This document shows, piece by piece, positions 52,159-61,728 of a stretch of 64,000 nt of DNA. The first letter of the stretch is position 1, and each line of letters opens with the position of its first letter. A model generated the notes under the pieces. The model did not search any database and had not been told where the DNA came from. It saw only the letters and a program-made list of their open reading frames with translations. This DNA comes from Paludibacterium sp. B53371 (GTDB taxonomy: Bacteria > Pseudomonadota > Gammaproteobacteria > Burkholderiales > Chromobacteriaceae), in the NCBI RefSeq assembly GCF_018802765.1, contig NZ_CP069163.1:2986311-3050310 (forward strand), given 5' to 3'. The translations under genes were made by a program, and so were the position numbers.

Positions 52159-52941
52159 TCAATGAGCGTCGTCGAGCGTCAGCCAGACCGGCGCATGGTC
52201 CGAGGGACGCTCCCAGCCGCGCGGGGTCTTGTCGATGCCGGCATCCCTGGCCCTCTGCGCCAGCGCCTGCCCGTAGAGAATGTGGTCGATACGCAGTCCG
52301 AGATTGCGGCGGAACATGGCGGCACGGTAATCCCACCAGCTATAGGCTACCTCCTGCGGGTGGAAATGCCGGAAGGCATCGGTCATGCCCAGCGCGATCA
52401 GCGACGCGAAGGCAGCACGTTCCGGTTCAGAGCACAGCACCTTGTCCTGCCAGGCGGCAGGATCATGCACATCGGCATCCGCCGGGGCAATGTTGAAGTC
52501 GCCCAGCAAGACGACCCGGCCGGCATGGGCCTGCATTTCACTGGCGACATAACGCTGCAGCGCCGCCAGCCAGGCAAGCTTGTACTGGTATTTGTCCGAC
52601 TCGACCGATTCGCCATTGACGAAATAGGCGCAGATCACGCGCACCTCACCCACCGTGGCGGCAATGACCCGACTTTGTACGTCCGGATAATCCGGTATGC
52701 CGCACACCACCGCCAGCGGCTCATGCGGCAGCCTTGTCAGGATGGCAACGCCGTTATAGGTCTTCTGACCGAACCAGGCGGCACGGTAGCCGGCCGCTTC
52801 GATCTCGGCCTGCGGAAAAGCCCCCTGCTCGAGCTTGAGCTCCTGCAGACACAGCACATCCACCGGATTGGCAGCGAGCCATTCCAGGACATGCGGCAAA
52901 CGGACTTTCAGAGAATTGACGTTCCAGGTGGCAAGCTTCAA
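52159..52941 (-). CDS. xth: exodeoxyribonuclease III
   Basis: 260 residues from TTG 52941, chosen because GGAG lies 6 nt upstream and it yields the standard MKLATWNVNS start. Catalytic residues are on E. coli numbering at the N-terminus (Asn7, Glu34 in QELK). GDFNIAP, RRNLGLRIDHIL and the terminal SDHAPVWLTL follow. It is an AP endonuclease and 3'-5' exonuclease in base-excision repair. Same strand as the EamA permease upstream and rquA downstream. Confidence 0.94.
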   Translation of the reverse strand: MKLATWNVNSLKVRLPHVLEWLAANPVDVLCLQELKLEQGAFPQAEIEAAGYRAAWFGQKTYNGVAILTRLPHEPLAVVCGIPDYPDVQSRVIAATVGEVRVICAYFVNGESVESDKYQYKLAWLAALQRYVASEMQAHAGRVVLLGDFNIAPADADVHDPAAWQDKVLCSEPERAAFASLIALGMTDAFRHFHPQEVAYSWWDYRAAMFRRNLGLRIDHILYGQALAQRARDAGIDKTPRGWERPSDHAPVWLTLDDAH

Positions 52942-53017
52942 GACAACTCCATGTGCAATCGATTGACTCTGGCATGATGCATGAACCAGGCGGGCTGGCT
53001 CAAGCAAAATGCCAGAC

Positions 53018-53923
53018 TCAGCCCGACTTCTTGCCCCCCCACCAGACACCGGCCAGTACCGTACCGGCACCGGCAATCTGCAGCACACCCAGCGCCTCGC
53101 TGAACAGGCCCCAGGCCAGGATGGCAGAGACCACCGGTTGCGTGAGCAACATCAGCGAGGCTGTTGCCGCCGGCAAGCGGTCAAACCCCTTGCCTACCAG
53201 TCCCTGGCCGGCACAGTGCACGAGCAGGGCCATCGCCCCTAGCACACTCCAGGCCACCCAGCCATGCGGCCACCAACTGCCGCCGCGCCACAGCATCAGC
53301 GGAATCAGTGTGGCTGTGGCCGCCATGCAGCTGGCCAGCATGACTCGCGGAAAAGCCCCACGGCGCAAGGCCTGCTTGAGCGCCAGGAAATAGGCGGCAT
53401 ACAGCAGCGCGCCGAGCAAGGCGACCAAATGGCCGGCCAGCAGATGACGATCCTGCAGACCCGACAGGCCGCCGCCCTCGCCGAGAATCAGCAGCACCGT
53501 ACCGATCACCGCCAGCAGCATGCCCACGCCGAGCTGGCGCGAAGGGCGCTCTCCCATGCCCCACCACGCAAACAAGGTGATAAACAGCGGCGCCAGACTA
53601 TCGACCAGCGAGGCATTGGCGATGCTGATCATGGTCAGCGACTGGTTCCACAGCACCAGATTCAGCGCCAGAAACACCCCGGACAGCCATGCCCACCAAC
53701 GCGCACACCAGGGGCAATCCAGCGATTCGCCGCTGGTGATGCGCGGAATCAGCAACAGCAGCAACACTGGCTGCGCCAGCAACAAGCGGAAAAAGGCGGC
53801 CGCGACCGGCCCAACGTCGGTCAGGCGCACCAGGATGGGCGAAAAGGCGAGGCAGAAGATACCCACGACCAGCTGGAACAGGGCACGGGACGATGGCGCA
53901 GGGACCGCAAGGGAAAGCATCAC
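53018..53923 (-). CDS. EamA/DMT-family permease
   Basis: 301 residues, ten membrane helices in two five-helix EamA repeats. First repeat: VGIFCLAFSPILVRLTDVGPVAAAFFRLLLA ... WNQSLTMISIANASLVDSLAPLFITLFA. Second repeat: HLVALLGALLYAAYFLALKQAL ... PAATASLMLLTQPVVSAILAW. Drug/metabolite exporter superfamily; substrate unknown. Probably starts the message that continues through xth to rquA (76-nt gap). TATAAT on the minus strand at 53948-53953 is a likely -10. Confidence 0.88.
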   Translation of the reverse strand: MMLSLAVPAPSSRALFQLVVGIFCLAFSPILVRLTDVGPVAAAFFRLLLAQPVLLLLLIPRITSGESLDCPWCARWWAWLSGVFLALNLVLWNQSLTMISIANASLVDSLAPLFITLFAWWGMGERPSRQLGVGMLLAVIGTVLLILGEGGGLSGLQDRHLLAGHLVALLGALLYAAYFLALKQALRRGAFPRVMLASCMAATATLIPLMLWRGGSWWPHGWVAWSVLGAMALLVHCAGQGLVGKGFDRLPAATASLMLLTQPVVSAILAWGLFSEALGVLQIAGAGTVLAGVWWGGKKSG

Positions 53924-54148
53924 AATGACCGAAAATATAATTGTTTGATTATACAGACTAAATGCTGTCCGGATTTGACCGGAAGCAAGCCTGAACCGCT
54001 TGAGAAACGCCGGCGCAAGTGCACTCTGCGCACATTTTCACCACACAAAAATTTGGCCGATTGTATATTAGCCAATTGTAATGATATTTCATTTTTACCT
54101 TGTTTTTCATTTACTTGCAGAAACAAAAGGCATGAAATATGTTTTGTA

Positions 54149-54162
54149 TTTTGTATACAAAA
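54149..54162. promoter_or_regulatory. 14-bp palindrome, GntR/FadR-like operator
   Basis: TTTTGTATACAAAA, perfect dyad whose core TTGTATACAA fits the TNGTNNACNA-type half-sites of FadR-subfamily GntR regulators. It lies 31 nt upstream of the -35 of the small gene at 54251, within a 300-nt AT-rich gap. Confidence 0.4.
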
Positions 54163-54192
54163 CTACTTTTGCATAAAAATCACGGATAGTTG

Positions 54193-54221
54193 TTGTCAGA
54201 CAATCCGGCGGTTCATACAAT
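54193..54221 (+). promoter_or_regulatory. sigma-70 promoter of small ORF
   Basis: TTGTCA, 17-bp spacer, TACAAT; start predicted near 54228, leaving a leader of about 23 nt before ATG 54251. Confidence 0.7.
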
Positions 54222-54250
54222 GAAATTGTCTTCGTAACCAGAGAACCATC

Positions 54251-54418
54251 ATGTCTGTTCCCCTTAGATCCCGCGATACCAGCAAGACCCAAAGCTCTAC
54301 CACTCGTTCTTCGCGTTCCACCCTGGCGCCGATCATGCCGGAGTTCTCGGTTCGCACCCCGTCGTTCAATTCGCGCCCGGATCGTGGCGCACCGCTTCCC
54401 ACAAACCGTAAAGACTAG
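54251..54418 (+). CDS. small Ser/Thr/Arg-rich hypothetical protein
   Basis: 55 residues: MSVPLRSRDTSKTQSSTTRS and so on, ending PTNRKD. Rich in Ser, Thr, Arg and Pro with no hydrophobic segment, so probably disordered. No good Shine-Dalgarno sequence (AGAGAA only), but a near-consensus promoter is placed at the right distance and the frame ends cleanly. No family recognised. It stands alone in a 750-nt gap between the EamA permease and prlC. Nothing else coding was seen in that gap. Confidence 0.5.
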   Translation: MSVPLRSRDTSKTQSSTTRSSRSTLAPIMPEFSVRTPSFNSRPDRGAPLPTNRKD

Positions 54419-54559
54419 CACTGCATCAACGCACCTGCGCGTCCTGGCCAGTGGGTATCGCCGTACTTCATGACGGTTGATCCCTGGCTGCGGACAGCGC
54501 GGTGGACGCCCACGCTCCCCCTGCCTGCACGCTGTTGGATCACGTTACCAGCCATGCGC

Positions 54560-54589
54560 AAAAAAAATGCCCCCGCATGACACGGGGGC
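54560..54589 (-). terminator. terminator of prlC
   Basis: Minus-strand stem GCCCCCG / CGGGGGC, loop of 7, followed by A/T pair and eight T, about 90 nt after the prlC stop. A second hairpin, CTGTTG-TGTAAC-CAACAG, lies between. Confidence 0.85.
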
Positions 54590-54675
54590 GACGGTCTGAG
54601 TCCTTGGGAAGACTTTTACGTCCAAGCTCGCTGCTGTTGGTTACACAACAGATAGTTTGAAATTTCTGATCAAGA

Positions 54676-56724
54676 TTAGTTCCCGGTTCTGAGCAAATCT
54701 TCCACCATGCCGGAATGACGCAGCAGGGCATCGATCTGCGGATCACGGCCGCGGAACGCCCGGAACGACTCCATCGCCGGGCGGGAGCCGCCTACCGACA
54801 GGATTTCACGCCAGAAATGCGCCCCGGTGACCGCATTGGCACCCCCGGCCTCCTCAAAGGCACTGTAGGCATCCGCCGACAGCACTTCGGCCCACTTATA
54901 GCTGTAGTAGCCTGCAGCGTAACCCCCGGCAAAGATATGGCTGAAGCTGTTGGGGAAGCGGTTGTAGGCCGGCGGAAAGTTAACCGCCACCTCCTGGCGG
55001 ACCTGATCCAGCAGGGCCAGCCAGTCCCCCTGGTCGGCATCAAAATCGCTATAGAGCAGCATGTCGAACAGCGAGAACTCGAGTTGTCGCACCGTCTGCA
55101 TGCCGGACTGGAAGTTGCGTGCGGCCAGCATTTTGTCAAACAGGGCCCGCGGCAGCGGCTCGCCCGTGTCAACATGGGCACTCATCCCGCCCAGCACCTC
55201 CCACTCCCAGCAGAAGTTCTCCATGAACTGCGAGGGCAGCTCGACCGCATCCCACTCCACGCCCTTGATGCCCGAGACCGATAACTCATCGACCTCGGTC
55301 AGCATATGGTGCAGGCCATGACCAAACTCGTGGAACAGCGTGATCACCTCATCGTGGGTAAACAGGGCAGGCTTGTCGCCGATCGGGCTGCTGAAGTTGC
55401 AGGTCAGGAAGGCGACCGGGGTCTGCACGACCCCCGCCTTGACGCAGCGCGCCCGGGCATCGTCCATCCAGGCACCCGGCCGCTTGCCTTCGCGGGCATA
55501 CAGATCAAAGTAGAAGCTGCCGATCACCCGGCCCTGACGCAGGATCTCGTAATAGCGCACCTCCGGATGCCACACCTCGGCCGAGGCCTGACGCACCTCA
55601 ATGCCAAACAGGGTATTCACCACCCGGAACAGACCGGACAGCACCTTGGGCTCGGGGAAGTACTGCTTCACCTCCTGGTCGGAGAAGGCGTAACGCGCCA
55701 CGCGCAACTTCTCGGAGACATAGGCCAGGTCCCAGGCTTCCAGGTGATCCATGCCCAGTTCCTCGCGGGCAAAGGCTTCCAGCTCGGCACGATCGCGCAG
55801 GGCGAACGGCCGGGCACGCGACGCCAGGTCACGCAGGAAGGCAATCACCTGAGCCGGGCTCTCCGCCATCTTGGTGTAAAGCGACAGTTCGGCGTAATTG
55901 GCAAAGCCCAGCAGCTGCGCCTCTTCGCGATTGAGCTGCAGTTTCTCGCGCATCACCGGGGTATTGTCCTGTTCGGCCGGACCGAACTCGGAGGCGCGCT
56001 GCACATAGGCATCGTAGAGTGCATGGCGCAAGGCGCCGTCCTCGGCATACTGCATCACCGGCAGATAGCAGGGGAACTGCAAGGTCAGTTTGTAACCGGT
56101 CTTGCCCTCCTGGGCAGCCCAGGCCGCCAGCATGGCGCAAACATCCTCGGGCAGGCCGGCCAGCTGGCTGGCATCGTCCAGATAGAGACTGAATCCGTCG
56201 GTGGCATCCAGCACGTTCTCTTCAAAGCGGGCCGACAGCTCGGCCAGGCGGCTTTGCACCCCGGCAAAGCGGACCTTGTCGGCATCCGGCAGCTCGGCAC
56301 CGGACAGCTTGAAGTCACGCAGATTGTTTTCGATGATGCGCTTGCGCGCCGGGTTGTAGGCGGCATAGGCAGGCTGGTCGCACAGTGCCTTGAAGCGGGC
56401 ATACAGGGCCAGGTTCTGCCCCAGCTCGGTCCAGAACGCCGACAACTGCGGAATATTGGCGTTATACACTTCGCGCAGTGCCGGGGTATTCACCACGGCA
56501 TTCAGATGGCCGACCACCCCCCAGCAGCGCGACAGGCGTTCGATGACTTCATCAAGCGGCTCGACAAAGTTCTCCCAGGTCGGGGACTGGGCATCAGCGG
56601 TCAGACGTGCCACCGTTTCGCGCGCCTCGGCCAGCAGGGCTTCCACGGCGGGCGTCACGTGTTCGGGCTTGATCTCGCCGAAGCGTGGCAGATCGGTGAA
56701 ATCAAGAAGCGGATTGGCTGTCAT
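54676..56724 (-). CDS. prlC: oligopeptidase A
   Basis: 682 residues from ATG 56724 (AAGGA upstream), starting MTANPLLDFTDLPRFGEIKPEHV. M3-family zinc metallopeptidase with HEFGHGLHHML (HEXXH) and the downstream Glu in GVEWDAVELPSQFMENFCWE. It degrades short peptides, including cleaved signal peptides, in the cytoplasm. Single gene with its own terminator, diverging from the gamma-carbonic-anhydrase-like gene. Confidence 0.95.
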   Translation of the reverse strand: MTANPLLDFTDLPRFGEIKPEHVTPAVEALLAEARETVARLTADAQSPTWENFVEPLDEVIERLSRCWGVVGHLNAVVNTPALREVYNANIPQLSAFWTELGQNLALYARFKALCDQPAYAAYNPARKRIIENNLRDFKLSGAELPDADKVRFAGVQSRLAELSARFEENVLDATDGFSLYLDDASQLAGLPEDVCAMLAAWAAQEGKTGYKLTLQFPCYLPVMQYAEDGALRHALYDAYVQRASEFGPAEQDNTPVMREKLQLNREEAQLLGFANYAELSLYTKMAESPAQVIAFLRDLASRARPFALRDRAELEAFAREELGMDHLEAWDLAYVSEKLRVARYAFSDQEVKQYFPEPKVLSGLFRVVNTLFGIEVRQASAEVWHPEVRYYEILRQGRVIGSFYFDLYAREGKRPGAWMDDARARCVKAGVVQTPVAFLTCNFSSPIGDKPALFTHDEVITLFHEFGHGLHHMLTEVDELSVSGIKGVEWDAVELPSQFMENFCWEWEVLGGMSAHVDTGEPLPRALFDKMLAARNFQSGMQTVRQLEFSLFDMLLYSDFDADQGDWLALLDQVRQEVAVNFPPAYNRFPNSFSHIFAGGYAAGYYSYKWAEVLSADAYSAFEEAGGANAVTGAHFWREILSVGGSRPAMESFRAFRGRDPQIDALLRHSGMVEDLLRTGN

Positions 56725-56801
56725 TGTTTTGGCATTCCTTTTACCATGATTTGGGTATGATATGCCGCTTGGCACTATCAGCGAATATGAGGACCGAGGC
56801 C

Positions 56802-57359
56802 ATGAATCACAATATCCGATCTTACGACGGCATCCGGCCGCAGATTGATCCCAGCAGTCACATTGATCCGGCCGCCGTGGTCATCGGCGATGTCAGCCTC
56901 GCGGCGGGCAGCTCGGTCTGGCCCTGCGCGGTGCTGCGCGGTGACGTCAATCACATCCGCATCGGTACCGGCAGCAATATCCAGGATTTCGCCATGCTGC
57001 ACGTCACCCACAAACGCAGCGATGATCCCGAGGGTGCCCCGCTGATCATTGGCGAGCACGTCACCATCGGCCATCACGTCACGCTGCATGGCTGCACCAT
57101 CGGTGACGAGGTGCTGATCGGCATCGGCAGCATCGTCCTCGACCGGGCTGTGATTGAAAAACATGTGCTGATCGGCGCCGGCTCACTGGTTCCGCCCGGC
57201 AAGCATCTCAAGTCCGGCTATCTCTACCTGGGCAACCCGGTCAAGGCCGTACGCCCGCTCAGCGCCGAAGAGATCGCCTATTTCCGCTACTCGGCGGAGC
57301 ACTATCAGCGCCTGGCCGCCAAGCATCAGGCCAGCCTGGCTGCCGACCGGACTGAATAA
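56802..57359 (+). CDS. gamma-carbonic-anhydrase-like hexapeptide protein (YrdA family)
   Basis: 185 residues from ATG 56802 with GAGG upstream. Left-handed beta-helix built from hexapeptide repeats. Metal-binding signature: VLRGDVNHIRIGTGSNIQDF, HVTHKRSD, and GEHVTIGHHVTLHGCTIGDEVLIGIG with the His triad. The C-terminal helix contains EEIAYFRYSAEHYQRLA. A zinc protein often encoded near prlC in Betaproteobacteria. Carbonic anhydrase activity is unproven for most members. Confidence 0.88.
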   Translation: MNHNIRSYDGIRPQIDPSSHIDPAAVVIGDVSLAAGSSVWPCAVLRGDVNHIRIGTGSNIQDFAMLHVTHKRSDDPEGAPLIIGEHVTIGHHVTLHGCTIGDEVLIGIGSIVLDRAVIEKHVLIGAGSLVPPGKHLKSGYLYLGNPVKAVRPLSAEEIAYFRYSAEHYQRLAAKHQASLAADRTE

Positions 57360-57371
57360 TCCTGCAACACA

Positions 57372-57393
57372 GGCCGGGTAGGCTGACCCGGCC
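57372..57393 (+). terminator. hairpin after YrdA-family gene
   Basis: GGCCGGGT-AGGCTG-ACCCGGCC perfect 8-bp stem followed by TTCCCTCTCC; weak as an intrinsic terminator. Confidence 0.4.
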
Positions 57394-57417
57394 TTCCCTC
57401 TCCCTGGCGAACCTCCG

Positions 57418-57882
57418 ATGACACAAGAAGTTGAATACGTCGGTTTTGTGCCGCGAGCCTGCGCCTGGTCTGTCGACAAGCTGCTGGTGCTGGCGCTGAC
57501 CAGTCTGATGGCCTGGGCCTGGCCGGTCGCCGGGCTGAGCTGGCACGGGCTGCTGGCCTGTGGCAGCGAGCTGGCCTGCTGGCGTCATCAGTTACCCTTG
57601 CTGGTCATGGCGGTCGCTCGCTGGTTGTTGCCCGCCGTTCTGACGGTGTTTTTTCTGACCCGCATCCGGGCCACGCCAGGCAAATACCTGCTGCGCGCCG
57701 AAGTCGTGGACGCCCGCACCGGCGCCACCCTGACCCAGCGCCAGGCCTGGCTGCGGACCCTGGCCTGCCTCCTGTCCTATCTGACGCTCGGTCTGGGCCA
57801 CGCCTGGGTGATCATTGACCGGCGCAAACAATCCCTGCATGACAAACTTGCCGGCACGGTGGTCATTCGCCGCCGCCAATGA
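57418..57882 (+). CDS. RDD-family membrane protein
   Basis: 154 residues. RDD domain: PRACAWSVDKLLVLALTSLMAW (the usual R-x2-A-x2-D motif), a middle helix (about 59-80), TPGKYLLRAEVVDARTGATLTQRQAWLRTL, and HAWVIIDRRKQSLHDKLAGTVVI at the end, which is the most conserved part. Three to four membrane helices. Function unknown; some members have been linked to ion exchange. Same strand as the YrdA-like gene, 58 nt apart. Confidence 0.85.
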   Translation: MTQEVEYVGFVPRACAWSVDKLLVLALTSLMAWAWPVAGLSWHGLLACGSELACWRHQLPLLVMAVARWLLPAVLTVFFLTRIRATPGKYLLRAEVVDARTGATLTQRQAWLRTLACLLSYLTLGLGHAWVIIDRRKQSLHDKLAGTVVIRRRQ

Positions 57883-57886
57883 CAAA

Positions 57887-57913
57887 GCCGCTCACGGTGA
57901 CCCGGTGAGCGGC
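57887..57913. terminator. hairpin between convergent RDD gene and tpx
   Basis: GCCGCTCAC / GTGAGCGGC perfect 9-bp stem, loop of 9, in the 51-nt convergent gap. Only three T follow on the minus strand, so a weak intrinsic stop. Confidence 0.45.
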
Positions 57914-57933
57914 CTGATACAGTCAGTCAGTCC

Positions 57934-58431
57934 TTACAGCACGGCCAGCGCAGCGGCATAGTCCGGCTCATTGGCGATTTCGCTCACCAGCTCGGCATGC
58001 AGCACGCGGTTATCGGCATCCAGCACCACCACGGCACGGGCACACAGCCCGGCCAGCGGCCCCTGGGCCAGCTTGACACCGTAGTTCTGCAGGAATTCAG
58101 GGTGACGGAAGGTCGACAGATTCTTGACGTTTTCCAGTCCCTCGGCACCGCAGAAACGTTGCTGGGCGAACGGCAGGTCGGCCGAAATGCACAGCACCAC
58201 GGTATCGGCACGATCCGAGGCTTGCTGATTGAACTTGCGCACCGAGGTGGCGCAGGTCGGGGTATCGACACTGGGGAAGATATTGAGGATTTTCTTCTTG
58301 CCGGCAAAGGCCGCCAGCGACACATCGGACAGATCAGCCGCCGTCAGCGAGAAATCCGGCGCCGCCTGGCCCTTGGCCGGCAAGGAGCCCGCCACTTCAA
58401 CCGGGTTTCCCTTCAACGTAACAGTAGACAT
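57934..58431 (-). CDS. tpx: thiol peroxidase
   Basis: 165 residues from ATG 58431 with AAGGA upstream. Atypical 2-Cys peroxiredoxin: peroxidatic Cys60 in [15 protein letters not shown] and resolving Cys94 in [12 protein letters not shown], both on Tpx numbering. Begins [14 protein letters not shown]. Thioredoxin-dependent removal of alkyl hydroperoxides and H2O2. It lies downstream of crcB on the same strand across a 94-nt gap. Confidence 0.95.
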   Translation of the reverse strand: MSTVTLKGNPVEVAGSLPAKGQAAPDFSLTAADLSDVSLAAFAGKKKILNIFPSVDTPTCATSVRKFNQQASDRADTVVLCISADLPFAQQRFCGAEGLENVKNLSTFRHPEFLQNYGVKLAQGPLAGLCARAVVVLDADNRVLHAELVSEIANEPDYAAALAVL

Positions 58432-58525
58432 TGCGCAATCCTTCAGTTTGTTGTGGTGATCTGCTGAAGTTTGCGCCGCCCCCGGCAAAAAGCAACCCTT
58501 TATCCAATACGGTTATCGCAAAAAA

Positions 58526-58903
58526 CTATTTCAGCGACTGAACCGTGGCCATGCCCAGCAGCGTCATGAGCAGCGAACCGCTGACATGCAAGGCGATGGC
58601 GCCGAAAGCCCACCAGAGTCGCCCCTGTTGCAACAGCGTCGTGGTTTCGGCTGAAAAGGTGGAAAACGTCGTCAGGCCACCGAGAAAGCCGGTGATCACC
58701 ATCAGCCGCCACTGCGGCGGCAACTCGGGATGGCCGGCAAAGAAAGCGACCGCCACCCCGATCAGATAGCCGCCGAGCAAATTCGCCGCCAGCGTCCCCA
58801 GCGGCAAAGTCGGAAACAGGTGATTGAGCTGCAGCCCCAGCCCCCAGCGCAGCAGACACCCGAACGAACCACCCAGCGCGATGGCCAGCATCGAATACCC
58901 CAT
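58526..58903 (-). CDS. crcB: fluoride ion channel CrcB/Fluc
   Basis: 125 residues, four membrane helices. Signature blocks are [12 protein letters not shown] in TM1, [17 protein letters not shown] in TM2 and [17 protein letters not shown] with the broken TM3 (Phe-rich FSTFS) lining the fluoride pore. Works as an antiparallel dimer. Here its ATG shares a base with the stop codon of the SMC-like gene (TGATG), so it is the third gene of a coupled operon and has no fluoride riboswitch directly in front of it. Confidence 0.93.
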   Translation of the reverse strand: MGYSMLAIALGGSFGCLLRWGLGLQLNHLFPTLPLGTLAANLLGGYLIGVAVAFFAGHPELPPQWRLMVITGFLGGLTTFSTFSAETTTLLQQGRLWWAFGAIALHVSGSLLMTLLGMATVQSLK

Positions 58904-61728
58904 CAGCGCTCTCCTTCGGCGTGCTCACTGCGACCATCCACCCGGCGGCGGGTCTGCAGGATCGGCGGGGCCCAGACTTCGCCCGGCCGCTTCTTGCGCG
59001 TCGCCAGCGTCAGCTCGGACGGCGCAAAAATATTGATATTGTGGGTGTTCGGCGTGGTGATCAGATACTGCGCCTCGGTCGCCTTGAGGAAACCCGCCAC
59101 CCGGTCGATATTGAAGATATCCAGATGGGCGAAGGGCTCATCGATGAACACGAAGCCGGACGGATTGGCTTCATCCATCATCAGGGCGATCAGCAGGATC
59201 AGCGATTTCATCACCTGCTGACCACCGGAGGCCTCGCCGTCATTCATGCCCATCATGCCCTTCTGGTCGAAATTGAAGCGCAAGGCCAGACCAGCCTGTG
59301 CCAGCACGGCATCGTCATTCTCCAGTTGCGGCAGCTCCACCTCGACGCCGATGCCGGCCAACTCGCCCAGACGGCGGACATTCTGGCCATAGGCCCGCAC
59401 CGTGGCACGCAGCTTGTTGATATAGGCGGCGCGGGCGTCACCGGTCAGCGCACTGGCACGATCCACTTCCTGCTGACGGCGCTGATGCTCACGTGCCAGC
59501 TGTGCCAGGTCGTCAAGCAGCTTGTCCTTGAGCGACAACACCGTCTCGTCGGTTTCCCAGTCACCACTTTGCAGACGCTCCTGCAGATAGTTGAGCTGAT
59601 GACGGGCATCGGCGGCACTGTCGTACTCGTCCAGCAGGGCCTCGACCCGTGCGGGCGCCAGCGCCCCATCCGGCAGGCGGGCCGCCCCCTCGCGCAACTC
59701 CAGCAGCAGGCGGCGGACCTGACGACGGCTGCCATCGACCTGGCCGCGCAATGCGGCCAGTTGCGCCAGGCCATCCTGCTCGCGCTGGCACACCCGGTCA
59801 TGCGCCAGACGGGCATCGCTATAGCGCTGGTCGGCGGCCGATTTTTCCTGCTGGGCCTCTGCCAGCTGTCCGCCCAACCTTGCCACGGCCTCCTGCAGGC
59901 CGAGCAATTGCTGCGCCAGGGCCGCAAACTCTTCGCTGCGGGCATCCAGGGCGGCAATGGCATCCATGCCGCCGAGATACTCGGCCAGCGCCGCCGCTTC
60001 GGCACTCAGCGCCACCAGCCGCTCCTCGTGAGCCAGCACCTGCTGGTTGAGCTGCCGCAGCGACTCGCGCAGCGCCAGCAGACGCGACTGACGCGCCCCC
60101 TCGCCAAACGCGTACTCGTGCGGCGCCACACCGATATGCCGTGCGCCGCGCCGCTCGCGGAAATAACCTTCGCGGGTAATCCAGTCGCCGTCGACCTGTT
60201 CGGCCGCCGCGACGTTCTCCACCCTGGTCACCTGCCCCAGCTGGCGATACAGCCAGTCCGGCGCCGCCGCCGAAAAACGCAGCACTTCCAGCACACTGCC
60301 CGGCCTTGCCTTCGGGGCCTGCTCGCGCTCATGGACCAGGAAGTGACGGTAGCGCAAACGCTCTGCCAGCTGCCAGGCGGCACGCCGGTCTTCTGCCCGC
60401 TCCAGCAACACCACATGGCGGTAGGGACGCAGCAGCGCCTCGACCGCGCCCTGCCAGCCGGCATCCAGCACCTCGACAATCTCCGACAGCATGCAATGGC
60501 GGATATTGGCTTCATCCAATGCCGCGCGGAACTGCCGCACCTCATCCGGCGCCCGGCCGCGGCCGATCTCCAGCGCCTCGACATGCTGGCTCATCTCGCT
60601 GCGCTGCTGCTTCATGGCACGCAGGGCATCCCGCACCGCTTCACTGTCAGCACGCAAGGCCGCCAGTTTCTGCGCCAGGGCGCCGGCATCTTCACCATAC
60701 TGCTTGCCGGCCAGGGCCTGCAGTCGGTCACGCTCTTTCAACTGCCCCTGCACCGCGGCCACCTCGGCCTTCAGGGCGACAAACTGATCCTGCAGGTGCT
60801 GACGCTGCGTTTCAGCCGCCTCGCGGGCTTCGGCAGCGCTTTGCTCGGCCTGCAGCAGCTTCTGTACCAGATCCAGACTGTCGCCGTGCTCCTTCTCCGC
60901 CACGCGCAGAGCGCGCAGCTGGCTGCGGTAGCCCTGCCACAGCGAGGCAAAGCCAGCCCGGGCGTCCAGATGGCTCAGCACCGGCAGCGCCTGATCGCGG
61001 ATCAGCTCGATGCGTTCGGCCAGCTGCCGCCACTCGACATAGCGGTTGGCGCGGGCACGCATGGTTTCCGCCCGGGCCTCCAGCGCCTCCTCCTGACGGG
61101 TCAGGGCCTCCAGTTCCAGCTCGGTGGCTTTTTGCTCGTCGCGGGCACGCTGATAGTTGTCCAGCACGTCCTTGTCGCCGAACACCTGAAACACCAGGTC
61201 CAGCAGTTGCCGCGGCGAGTACTCGGTCAGCTTGTCGGTATCGCCCTGCTCCAGCGCCAGCACCTCGGCCACCGCCGAGGTCAGACCGGCGACTTCCAGC
61301 TGGCGTCGGTATTCCTGCACCCCCAGCCATTGCGCACGCCCTTCGGCCTCCTCCAGTGACACATCGCCCTCGAGGATGGCGTAATGGCGCACCCAGTCGC
61401 CACCCTGCTTGCGGATGCGGCACAACAGCGTGACGGTCTCGCTGACGATCGGAAAGAAGGGCGTCGGATAAAGGCCGCCGGACAACCGGCGCGGGTTATC
61501 CACCACCCCGCGCAGAAAGGCGAAGGCTTCGCGGTTGTTGCGCACATAGCGTTTGTAGTCGCGCTTGCCGGAACACTTGATCGCCAGCAGGGTACGCATG
61601 GCATCCAGCAGGGTGGTCTTGCCCGAGCCGTTGGGCCCGATGATGGTGACAATCTGGGCATCGAGCGGCACAGACAGCCGCTGCCAGAAGTCCCAGTGCA
61701 CCATTTCTACCGATTTCATCTGGAACAT
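58903..61728 (-). CDS. SMC/MukB-like ATPase (MksB/JetC type)
   Basis: 941 residues. N-terminal head [20 protein letters not shown] (Walker A at residues 31-38), then long coiled-coil arms rich in Ala, Glu, Gln and Arg (about 200-430 and 550-760). A hinge-like middle carries [21 protein letters not shown] and [14 protein letters not shown], and the C-terminal head has signature [12 protein letters not shown] (about 832-843) and Walker [13 protein letters not shown] (about 859-870). A DNA-loop-extruding SMC complex is expected, of the Mks/Wadjet kind. Starts on the TGATG junction with its MukE-like partner and ends on another with crcB. No kleisin or nuclease gene adjoins. Confidence 0.85.
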   Translation of the reverse strand: MFQMKSVEMVHWDFWQRLSVPLDAQIVTIIGPNGSGKTTLLDAMRTLLAIKCSGKRDYKRYVRNNREAFAFLRGVVDNPRRLSGGLYPTPFFPIVSETVTLLCRIRKQGGDWVRHYAILEGDVSLEEAEGRAQWLGVQEYRRQLEVAGLTSAVAEVLALEQGDTDKLTEYSPRQLLDLVFQVFGDKDVLDNYQRARDEQKATELELEALTRQEEALEARAETMRARANRYVEWRQLAERIELIRDQALPVLSHLDARAGFASLWQGYRSQLRALRVAEKEHGDSLDLVQKLLQAEQSAAEAREAAETQRQHLQDQFVALKAEVAAVQGQLKERDRLQALAGKQYGEDAGALAQKLAALRADSEAVRDALRAMKQQRSEMSQHVEALEIGRGRAPDEVRQFRAALDEANIRHCMLSEIVEVLDAGWQGAVEALLRPYRHVVLLERAEDRRAAWQLAERLRYRHFLVHEREQAPKARPGSVLEVLRFSAAAPDWLYRQLGQVTRVENVAAAEQVDGDWITREGYFRERRGARHIGVAPHEYAFGEGARQSRLLALRESLRQLNQQVLAHEERLVALSAEAAALAEYLGGMDAIAALDARSEEFAALAQQLLGLQEAVARLGGQLAEAQQEKSAADQRYSDARLAHDRVCQREQDGLAQLAALRGQVDGSRRQVRRLLLELREGAARLPDGALAPARVEALLDEYDSAADARHQLNYLQERLQSGDWETDETVLSLKDKLLDDLAQLAREHQRRQQEVDRASALTGDARAAYINKLRATVRAYGQNVRRLGELAGIGVEVELPQLENDDAVLAQAGLALRFNFDQKGMMGMNDGEASGGQQVMKSLILLIALMMDEANPSGFVFIDEPFAHLDIFNIDRVAGFLKATEAQYLITTPNTHNINIFAPSELTLATRKKRPGEVWAPPILQTRRRVDGRSEHAEGER

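Noticed and set aside
58432-58525. Fluoride riboswitch near crcB
   Set aside because: This gap is downstream of crcB; upstream of crcB there is only the SMC coding sequence, so no riboswitch can precede it directly.
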